Shown here: piece after piece, positions 34,445-43,289 of the stretch
Layout of the letters: each line of letters begins with the position of its first letter
How positions within the stretch are numbered: the stretch's first letter is position 1
Assembly (NCBI GenBank): GCA_031772625.1
Contig: CM062820.1
Location: 312,159,840-312,223,839, forward strand
Length of the DNA: 64,000 nt
Reading direction: 5' to 3'
Source: Pinus tabuliformis
Lineage: Eukaryota; Streptophyta; Pinopsida; Pinales; Pinaceae
Made by a program: the position numbers and the translations under genes
Notes under the pieces: generated by a model
What the model was told of the DNA's origin: nothing
The model's input: the letters and a program-made list of their open reading frames with translations, nothing else
The model's database searches: none

Positions 34445-36700
34445 ATGACAGCAGTCGTGTCATCGGTCTTCAGAGTTATAAAGTTTCCACACAATGGTAA
34501 GATCATGACGATAGACCAGCTGGCTTACCTTTCATCCAACCCAGCCTCTTCAGAGAGTATCCAGCATGTCGGTAAAACGACTATCCCTTACAAGGATGTT
34601 GGTGTAGGATTAGTTAAAGATTCCAGTTTACTGGGAACTTTTCCTTTCCCTCCAATCAACGCAGACCATTCATTTGCTTTCATTCATATGAATACTTCAG
34701 ACACTATTATTTACGATGATCCTTGGATTGTCCCATCTGAATCTGAGATAGACTCATTCGGTGATGCCATGCCTTTGAGTCCATATGAAATTGCTTATGA
34801 AGCCGTGCAGTCTTTTACCGACTCGCATTCAACCCAAATCGACCAAATGAATGTGGTCCGTGAGGAATCACTTTTCACATCAACCTCAGAACGGATAACG
34901 TTTCCTGAAGTTGTGTCATCTGACGAACAGCTTCGCGAAGTCCTAAGTGTAGACGATCTACCATGGGAAGATCTTCATCATAGATCTTCGTTTTTACCTG
35001 AGGGTGATGACTTTGAAAATGATTTTTCATCAATTTTCACAGCTGAATATGTCAAGGACGCTCAGAATCCCATGAAACATCCTGATTCAGAGTTGAATTT
35101 GGGAAACATTTCCCAAACTATTGCCATTGACATTTCAGTCAAAACCAGAATTATTGAGAACATTCATATAGGTGCCTCGTGTTCAGATGACGAAATTCAA
35201 ATATACAAGGCCCTATTTCAAGAATTCCGCGACGTGTTTGCCTGGTCCTATGAGGAAATGCCAGGAATTGATCCCTCCATTGTTGTTCATGAGATCAAGA
35301 CTTATCCGGACGCTAAACCCGTTCGGCAACGTCTGCGTCAGATACACCCTCGGAAAGCGGCTGTGATTAAAGCAGAAGTTGAGAAGTTGTTGAAAGCAGG
35401 TTTCATTTATCCGATCCCGTTAACAGATTGGGTATCGAATATTGTTCCGGTTAACAAAAAGCAGGGAACAATAAGAATATGCATCGACTATAGGGATATT
35501 AATCGTGCTTGTCCAAAAGACAACTATCCCACGCCCTATATCGATCAAATAATTGATGATTGTGCCGGCAGTGAAATATTTTCCTTTATGGACGGTTTTT
35601 TCGGTTACAACCAAATCAATATTCTACCTGCCGATCAACCAAAAACGGCTTTCATTTGTCCCTGGGGGACATTTGCTTACTGCAAATTACCTTTTGGACT
35701 TAAGAATGCTGGAGCCACTTTCCAACGGGCAATGTCTTACGCGTTTCACGACATCAAACACATTGTGCAACCGTATCTCGATGATTTGCCTGCTCATTCT
35801 TTACATCGAGCTGATCACCTTGTCCACTTACGTGCTATTTTTATGAGGTGTCGGCATTATCGAATTCGGTTGAAGCCACACAAATGTGTCTTCTGCATAG
35901 AAGTGGGACGATTGCTAGGATTTTTCGTTTCAAAAGCCGGTATCCGCGTCGATCCCTCGAAGGTCGAAGCTATCATCAAATTGCCTCCTCCTTCGAGTTT
36001 GTGCCAACTCCAAAGTTTGCAGGGGAAAGCAAACTTTTTACGTCGATTCATTCCTAACTACGCCGAGGTTACAAAGGGTTTCACCCGGTTGTTGAAACAA
36101 AATGCTCAATTCTCTTGGGATGAGATAGCTCAGAAATCTTTTGATGCACTTAAGCACGCGTTGACCCATGCACCGTTGCTGCATCCTCCCAACTACAACC
36201 AGGACTACTTTTTGTATCTCGCCGCCTCCCACTCCACCATTGGAATGGTCTTAGTTCAGGAAGACGAATTCGGAATGGAACATGTGATATATTACCTCAG
36301 TCGGACGTTGAATCCAACCGAGCTAAAGTACTCGCATGTGGAAAAGCTGGCACTGGCAGCCGTTCAAGCTATCCAGCGTTTTCGTCACTACATTCTTCTC
36401 CGTAAAACTACAGTGATTTCAGATTGCAACCCTATGATCTATATTCTCTCTAAACAATTGCTAGGGGGCAAGTACTCCAAATGGATTGTTATCCTGCAGG
36501 AGTTCGATTTGGAGTTCGAGAAGTCCAAGTCTAAGAAATCCTTAGTCTTTGCAGAGTTAATGTGTGATTTCCCGCGTGCTGACACAGAAACAGTGGCAGA
36601 GGAGCCCATTGCGGACGAATCTTTGTTTCTTATCAGCACTTTAGATCCGTGGTATGGGGATATAATTGTCTATCTCCAGACCCAATCCTTTCGGCCCGAA
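34445..36700 (+). CDS. pol: Tat reverse transcriptase and RNase H region
   Basis: An acidic linker after protease leads into RT with RICIDYRDINRACPKDNYP near 35474-35530, FMDGFFGYNQI near 35587, and the catalytic box as YLDD near 35775. A connection segment (GFFVSKAGIRVDPSK) is near 35920. The retroviral-type RNase H begins near 36205 with an AASHSTIGMVL stretch. Wording is typical of the Tat branch of Ty3/Gypsy. One of the best-preserved parts of the element. Confidence 0.88.
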
Positions 36701-36779
36701 ATCTCAAAGTCGGAGCGTCGGAAAATTCGATTCCAGTCTCAACAATACAAAATCATTGGAGATACTCTTTATCGTCGTG

Positions 36780-37894
36780 GGGCAGATTTGATTTTTCGAC
36801 ATTGCTTAACTCATGAGGAAGCTGAGAGGGTTTTGAATGACTGTCACTCTGGAGCGTGTGGCGGTCATATGTCTGGGTATGCCACAACCCAAAAGATATT
36901 GCGCGCTGGCTATTTTTGGCCGTCCTTGTTTAAAGACTGTATTATTGCGGTCCGAAAATGCCACAACTGTTAGGTGTTTGATCGAAAGATGCGCGCGCCA
37001 CCTGCTCCTCTCCACCCTATAATTGCCGTTGGTCCTTTCGCCAAATGGGGTATCGACTTTATTACTTGTAACCCTCACTCGGCCGGGGGGCATGCGTATA
37101 TCATCCTTGCGGTTGATTATTTTACTAAGTGGGCCGAGGCGATGCCTACATTCGAGGCAGACGGCAAGACAACAGCAATTTTCGTATTCAATCACATTAT
37201 TGCTAGGTTTGGTGTCCCACAAGCGATAATCACTGACCATGGGCGCCATTTTCGAAACATTATGATGACAGAACTTACAGGCCAGCTTGGTTTACGTCAT
37301 GATAGTTCTACTCCTTATTATCCCCAAGCGAATGGTTTGGTTGAGTCTATCAACAAAGTTCTAGTTATCATGATCCGACGGATCATTGGTATTCATCGGT
37401 CGAATTGGCACAACATGTTATTTTCAGCACTTTGGGCATACCGAACATCAGTGAAAACATCAACAGGGTTCACTCCTTTCCAACTAGTTTATGGTTTGGA
37501 AGCCGTGCTACCCATTGAATGCGAAATCCCGTCACTGCAAATGGCCATCGAATTACTTCCAGCTACTTCCGAAGAGGAGAAGCGTCTGTTATACTTAGCT
37601 AAATTAGATGAGACTCAACGTGAAGCTTCTTTAGCAATCGAGACTCACGCGAAACGAATGAAAGCTCAGTATGATCGGAATGTGACCCCTCAAAATTTTT
37701 CGGAAGGAGACCTAGTGTTGTTATATGATCAAGCTAATGATAAGTTAGATGCTGGAAAATTCGTTCCTGTGTGGCATGGGCCCTACATTGTCAAGCGCAA
37801 GCTAGCAAAAAGGGCCTATGAGCTGGTAGACTTTGACGGGGACTCTTTGGGTAAACCCAGAAATGGACTTTACCTAAAGAGGTATTATGCTTAA
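36780..37894 (+). CDS. int: Tat integrase region
   Basis: A zinc-binding HHCC block (CHSGACGGHM to KCHNC) lies near 36840-36972. The catalytic core has GIDFIT near 37052, an Asp in AIITDHGRHF near 37222 and Glu in PQANGLVES near 37322. The C-terminal GPY-like segment VWHGPYIVKRKLAKRAYEL lies near 37770-37825. No chromodomain, as expected for the Tat lineage. Confidence 0.88.
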
Positions 37895-38055
37895 ATGTCG
37901 GGTATGGAGATTTTAGTTAGGTTAGTTTTTTCTTTCTAGCTGGTATGTGTGCATAGTTTAGACTGTGTGTTTGGTTTAGACAAGTGTGCTTAGTTTAGAG
38001 AGTGTGTTTTTCGTCGTTATTCTGGCTTATCTTGGTTTTACTCTTGATATTGCAG

Positions 38056-38472
38056 ATGTCGATGCCTCTCCAAACGTACATTGGATTTGCTGATGGTGCT
38101 TGTCGTAGTACACGGAATATCTCTTCCGCAGCTTGGGTTATCTATTCGCCCTCTGACGAGTTAGTTTCTATGCATGGGGTGAGCCTCGGTCAAACAACAA
38201 ACAACATTGCAGAATACAATGCAGTGATTGAATTATTATCTGAATCTATTTCATTTGGGATTCGGAGTTTGATAGTGAGGTTAGATTCTGAACTCGTTGT
38301 ATTACAGCTTAATAGAGTCTATGCCATTAGAAATCTAGTGTTATTAAGATTGTTTTTGAGGGTGCGTCTCTTGGAACGTGAATTTGATTACATTGAATAT
38401 CAGCATATTCCAAGGTCTTTAAACACATTAGTAGATGCAATGGCGTCTCGAATGTTAAATAGACATTTGTAA
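38056..38472 (+). CDS. Extra archaeal-type RNase H (aRNH) downstream of integrase
   Basis: About 138 codons from ATG 38056. It contains the four RNase H acidic positions: Asp in FADGACR, Glu in NNIAEYNAVIELL, Asp in VRLDSELVVLQL, and Asp in NTLVDAMAS, with YQHIPRSLN before the last, as in archaeal/plant-type RNase HI. Tat elements are known to have gained such a second RNase H besides the one next to RT. It would degrade RNA in RNA-DNA hybrids during replication. The start sits right after TGATATTGCAG, which resembles a splice acceptor, so it may be made from a spliced transcript (inference). Confidence 0.82.
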   Translation: MSMPLQTYIGFADGACRSTRNISSAAWVIYSPSDELVSMHGVSLGQTTNNIAEYNAVIELLSESISFGIRSLIVRLDSELVVLQLNRVYAIRNLVLLRLFLRVRLLEREFDYIEYQHIPRSLNTLVDAMASRMLNRHL

Positions 38473-38672
38473 CAATCATAAATGTAAATTTATAAACATT
38501 TCATCACACATGTTTAACAAAATAAGCTGGTAATAATGATATATATAGATAGGAGTGTGTCAAAAAATATACATCGTCTTCGATCATAGGTTGAAAGACA
38601 CCTTATGATCGGCAAAAATGATAAGTACAAAAACCAAAATGTCACATGTGTCTACAAATGACCATCCAATCA

Positions 38673-39897
38673 CTAGTGGTGCTCTCTATACGACACCACT
38701 GCACGGGCTACTCTACACAAAAACCTCCTAAAAGGTCCTGGGACTGCGACTACGTAGCGCTGAAGTCTAATAGGAATATCATCTATAGTAGTCTCTGGTA
38801 TACCCGCCGTCAGACGCTCTAGATCCTGCTCCAACTCAGCTAGTGTCTCTGCAGCCGCGTCCTGTGGGGTCGGTGCCAGTGCAGCTGGATGTCTCCTCTC
38901 AAAAGCCCGGAGATTGGCCAGACGCCGTGGGCCTACATCTGCATTTTGAAAATTTTTGCTGTCAGTTTTGAGACGATATATAAAAAAAAACAAAAAAATA
39001 TAGATAATTTAAAAACTTGTGAAAAATGAAGTACCTCTGTCGTCCCATTGTTCTCCCTGTGGAAGAACCATGTCCGGATCATTGCGAAAATCCATTCCGG
39101 CATAAGGAAAATCCTGGATCGCAAAGACCTAGCTCTCCAACCAGTGAAAGTAACCCGCAGGAAATCGGACAACTCCATCTCCCTCATCAGGATGCCGGGC
39201 CATTACCGAAACCCACCGCGTCAACTTAGGCTCCCGAGGAGGCCCAACTGGAACAGTAAGATGCTGAGGGATCAGCATTGGAACTCTCTCTAGGGCAAAG
39301 CTCACAACTAAAGGCCCATATCCAAAGGTCTTCAATTGTCCGTTCTTTTCCCTAGTCAGTTGGCCTTTCATATTGGCCAGCACAGCATCGCACCAGTTGA
39401 AAATGGTGCCTCGGAAGCAATCTATAGCCATCCGCATTTGGGAACCAGTGGCTATGTGCAAAGCGGTAGCACCGCAAAGTCTGGTAACTGTAAAGGAAAT
39501 TACCATAAGTTCAGGTCGGGATATGTATTTGATTTCTATCCCCTTCTCCTGGTTTTGATTGTTGCACCACTCTAGCCGGAGACTAGCAAGGGATTGGCCA
39601 CCCGGCCTAGCCCCGAATAGAGACAGTTGCTCGCCCCTGTTAGGCAAGCCAGTGAGAAAATATATGTCGGAGGGCTCTATCTCGAGCTGGTGTTCTCCGA
39701 TATAGAAACATTGATCCTGAATGTTCCACCTTTCAACCAGCCACTCTAAGAATCGCACCTGGGCCCTCATGCCAGGTATGGCCCAGTATTTGTAGAGACC
39801 GCATGCCTTCAAAGCATTAATGGAAGGTGGATGATCTATTGCAGCCAAATCGACATCTTCGTGTTCTCTTTCGCGCCAATCTAGCATGGTGGATAAT
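38673..39897 (-). CDS. Antisense gene with plant mobile domain (PMD)-like protein
   Basis: Minus strand, opposite to gag-pol, between the extra RNase H and the 3' LTR. A large block (about 39035-39897, likely ATG at 39887) has ALKACGLYKYW, RFLEWLVERWN, a FYIGEHQLEIEPSDIYFLTG segment and ALERVPML. This pattern recalls the PMD of MAIN/MAIL1-like proteins and of many plant transposons. A second block (38673-38938) is charged and helical (AELEQDLERL) and ends near REHH. A GT-AG interval lies between them. Extra antisense genes in this position are known in Tat elements (e.g. maize Grande). Part of a fossil; about one break. Confidence 0.7.
38939..39034 (-). other. Candidate intron of the antisense gene
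   Basis: On the minus strand this interval begins GTACTTC and ends with a T-rich run and AAATGCAG, 96 bp, very AT-rich between two more GC-rich coding blocks. Inferred from sequence only. Confidence 0.5.
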
Positions 39898-40224
39898 CTA
39901 CACACCAAAAAACATTGATTAGAATTCATTAAATCAAATTTTGATGGTTAGGTTTTGAGTTTGGGTTTTGAAAATCCGCTTTGCGCGGAGTACACACCCC
40001 GCGTTCAGAAAACAGAGCGTGGGTACGCAGCTGTTCTGAAGGTGGGCTACGTACTCCGACCATTTTCCCATATACGAAAATGTCGGGGTACGCAGGTCAC
40101 CCATAGGGCACCTGCGTACCCCAAAAAGCGGACCCTAAAACCCCAAACCCTCCAAAAAATCAAACTAAAACTTAAAATGGAATTCTAAATGGATGAAATT
40201 GAAGAGGAGGATGTTGTGAAATAC
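39898..40224 (-). other. Candidate first intron of the antisense gene
   Basis: Minus strand: a TTTCAG/GTATTTC junction near 40225 and a GGTGTGTAG/ATTATCC junction near 39898. The interval holds four or more GCGTAC-type words and a perfect hairpin. An upstream short exon (about 40225-40320) would then carry mostly 5' untranslated sequence. Hypothetical until RNA evidence is seen. Confidence 0.4.
40085..40122. repeat. Perfect 13 bp inverted repeat, 12 nt loop
   Basis: Arms GGGGTACGCAGGT (40085-40097) and ACCTGCGTACCCC (40110-40122). The arm word is the same as ACCTGCGTACCCC in the leader (19042) and close to words in the LTR (17907, 17937, 17972). Confidence 0.9.
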
Positions 40225-40346
40225 CTGAAAGAGACGGCGCTCGATTCCGATGGTCGGATTCTCCGCAAAGTCCACGGGAAGTTTCTTGTCAAAAGCCCTT
40301 TTCTCACCCTCAATAGTAAAATGGTAAAAATGACATGGTAAAAAGT

Positions 40347-40356
40347 CTTTTTATAG
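40347..40356 (-). promoter_or_regulatory. TATA-like box for the antisense gene
   Basis: CTATAAAAAG on the minus strand, about 30 bp before the inferred first exon and about 460 bp upstream of the antisense ATG. A plausible core promoter independent of the LTR. Confidence 0.45.
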
Positions 40357-40359
40357 GTT

Positions 40360-42119
40360 TTTTGGATAAATGAATGCTAAGTTTGTTTAATTTTCACCAT
40401 GAAAAGATATTTTTCAATGTATTTTTTTCCCATCTTAAACAGGTATGAGTAATGTGTTGTTTTTGTGCAGGACAAAAGGACTTTAGAGTAAAATCATCAT
40501 TTTTCACGAATCAAGACATCAGAGTCATCTTTTAAGCCATTTTCTGACTCCTAAAACATGAAAATATTGCCGAGCGTTTCTTTTACACTCGTTAAAATGG
40601 AATTAAAAGACGGTCCTCTTATAGCCCTTTTCTGACCCTAAAAACAAGAAAAGATTGCCAGATTTTTGTCGTTTCAAATTCGATACTGGAAATAAAATGA
40701 CATGCCTCTGATCGCTTTTTACTTTTCAGGTCAAAGGCATTAATCATGAAAGTACTCCTTGGTCGCAAGATCAAGCGGTTCTCTCCGGTATTATTTTATA
40801 CTTTTTCGTGCTTGGGAGACACAAATTTACGAAAAAGTTCACCTTGGAGTCTTCTTTAGTTTTTTCAGACTCTCTAAAATTGAAAAACGCCGAGTTTCTC
40901 CTATACTGGACTCGTTAAAATTTCACAGTAAAGGCCCTGTTCGATTACAAACAGGAATGGACCACTCCTTCTTAGGGTCCAAATCTAAACTAAGTTGGAC
41001 TCATCCGAAGGATGAGCTTATAATCAAGCATATGTTATCCTCCTCAAGCTTGTAAAAAATAAAGAGGTACTTGCCAGAAATGGTGGGGGAAAAGAGAGAA
41101 GAATGAACCTATTTGTTATCCTTTGTTACAGAAAAATCTTACCACCGCTCTTGAACACGACACTTTTCATTCACCTGGGTTGGGAAATCCTTTGCCTTAA
41201 AGCTGATAAAACCACTTTGAAAGTCTTCAACCATTTCTGGGTATTAACTTTGGGTCAATCGTCGCCAAGCCATCTATCGTGTCGTTATGTGTTCAAGAGG
41301 TCTCTGCAAATAAACCATTCATATGCAAAATACTTGTCATCCATTTGACCATCCCTGAGTCAGTCCTTACAGCAACATTTCTTCAACTTGAGCAATGATT
41401 TCGTGTTGTGGGCTTGCCTGCAACGGGTCGCTTTCCATCAACATCAGCACATTATCTAGAAAGATGACTTAGAAATCGTCAGTACCTTGAAGTCTGCATG
41501 CATTAATGGCAGGTTTCTCGCCTTTGACGACAGTTTACATCATTGACTTTCGATCAAAGGATTCCGTGACGTGTTCGACATCAACCCATTCATTCACATT
41601 TCATAGATTGTACTGGGTACTTTGAGAAGCATTGACATCACTGGTGGTCTCTCTCACACTTGTTAACAGTTTACATCATCGACTGGTAATCAAGTGGTTT
41701 CTACCATGTTCGACATCAACTCATTTATTTGCATGGATAGAATCGTACCAATTCAAGAAGTAGAGATGAAGACCCTGGATCTAGTTTCCACCATCCAGGC
41801 TGCGAGGAGTTTTGTATTCATTATATAGTAGACTAACCATAAACAGATGGCTGCGTCCATACTGTGTCTACAAAAGTCTATGATTATGATGTACTGCAAA
41901 ATCATTCCTGTATCAGAGCAGTAGATAGTCAATTAGTTAAAGTTTTCAATCTGAGTATGGGAATGCCTACCTCAGCGATGATATGATCTTATATATGTAT
42001 TTTGTGTTGAATACTTGCAGGTTCTGACCGGGCTCTCCACAAGATAATCCTTGAAATGATAAAGTACTTCACCCTTCCTAGATGATATAAAACCCTAATC
42101 TACTACAGGCTTCGCACTT
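40360..42119 (+). other. Tat 3' untranslated region with degenerate repeats
   Basis: No family-matching coding frame. 40525-40930 shows three to four imperfect repeats about 90-130 bp apart, each with a TTTTCTGAC- or TTTTCAGAC-like word followed by AAAA-GCCGAG or ATTGCC. 41531-41610 and 41667-41745 are direct repeats (CAGTTTACATCAT to ATGTTCGACATCAAC). The right part resembles 2820-3260. Confidence 0.65.
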
Positions 42120-42131
42120 TAGGGGGCAATC
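42120..42131 (+). promoter_or_regulatory. Tat polypurine tract
   Basis: TAGGGGGCAATC directly before the 3' LTR. Confidence 0.75.
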
Positions 42132-43181
42132 TGTTACACTAAAAAATGTCACCATGACTACTTGCAGTTAGTATGGCTCCATCGACTGTCATACTATCCT
42201 CCTTGGCAAGCCTCATACCTCTGCTCTCCATGTCAAACTCCAAAAAAGAGAGAAAGTCATTAAAAATCTATATATCTCTGGTACGCAGTTTCTCTTAGCC
42301 TTACCTGCGTGTACGCACCCCAAGTTCATAATACCTGCGTACTTGTACGCTCTGTCTATAAAGCAATGGGTGCATACCCCTGTAAAGGTCAAAAGGCACG
42401 AGTTTCATCTTAAAAAAGTTACTTGTGGTCATTTCTAGAGTCTTCTAGAAACTTGTTTGACGTGTATGAAGCGCCTCCAGATGGTTCATGTATCCCTACC
42501 AAAGAGGAACTTATCCCATCAAGAGGGGAGCTATCCCATCCAAAGAGGGGCTTATCCCATTGATGGTGGACCTGAATAACTTCCTCTAGAGCACTATAAA
42601 TATAGGCATTGGGCCAAAGGGAGGAGAGGTTGAAAGCTGAACATTCCTAAGGGTAGATGCTGCTGGAATTAGGACTTCCTTGTAGAAGCTTGTGAGGAGA
42701 GATTACCATCTTTGCTTGTTTCATTTGGAAGTGGGTGAGCTGATCAGAGTAAAGGAGAACTCTTCTGGACCCTGGGAGGGACCTGCACAACACCAAGGCT
42801 CAGGTTGTAATGGTTCCTTTTGTTACCTTTTAATACAAATAAGTCCATTCTTCTCAACAATTTGTTATTTATGAGTTGTTTCATATACTCCTTGGTCTAT
42901 ATGTTAAATATGTTTTATTTTATGTGATATTCAGGTGTTATTTAATTGTTTGATTGTTAGTGAATGCAGGTTTCGAAGAGAAGGAGGAGCTCATCCGGAT
43001 CAACGAAGCTGGACTACTACAACAGCATTGGGTTACAGGTAGGATCTAAACACTTGATTTCTCATATTGTAAATGCATATTTAGAGAAGGATTGCTCTTC
43101 TTTGTCTTGTTTGTCACTAGAAAGTCTTAGGCTTCTAGGGAGTTCGGTTGTGTCCGCACTAACGACTCTTTTCGCATGACA
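42132..43181 (+). repeat. Tat/Ogre-like 3' LTR
   Basis: 1,050 bp, the same length as the 5' LTR, about 19 substitutions by eye and no length change. Most differences are transitions, as expected for methylated plant DNA. Confidence 0.95.
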
Positions 43182-43247
43182 CCCCCCTCCTAACCCCCCG
43201 GTTAATTACATGGGCTAGTCGTGGAAATAATATAACACAACCCAACA
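43182..43247 (-). repeat. Copia 3' LTR, inner part
   Basis: Continues the Copia LTR after the nested element. Its first five C are the target repeat. It matches the end of 47353-47847 (GGGCTAGTCGTGGAAA) and ends CCAACA. Confidence 0.9.
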
Positions 43248-43262
43248 TTTTCCCACTTGTTG
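43248..43262 (-). promoter_or_regulatory. Copia polypurine tract
   Basis: On the minus strand CAACAAGTGGGAAAA lies directly before the 3' LTR start. Confidence 0.65.
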
Positions 43263-43289
43263 TTTTCTTTCCATAGGGGGCCACAAGAG

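Larger units (their letters stand above)
17736..43181 (+). mobile_element. Tat/Ogre-like Ty3/Gypsy element, 25.4 kb, gag region triplicated
   Basis: A giant LTR retrotransposon of 25,446 bp with 1,050 bp LTRs, CCCCC target repeats, tRNA-Arg-type primer site and 3' purine tract. Internal order: leader, three tandem 4,987 bp units each carrying leader plus gag, then protease, RT-RNase H, integrase, an extra RNase H, an antisense PMD-like gene and a repeat-bearing 3' untranslated region. Without the two extra units it would be about 15.5 kb, within the usual Tat/Ogre size. About 19 LTR differences (1.8%) by eye point to a moderately recent insertion. It has a handful of breaks, several of them repeated across the units. 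Confidence 0.93.

Noticed and set aside
40190-40342. Short plus-strand acidic frame (MDEIEEEDVVKYLKE)
   Set aside because: It overlaps the inferred first exon and intron of the antisense gene and has no recognised domain.
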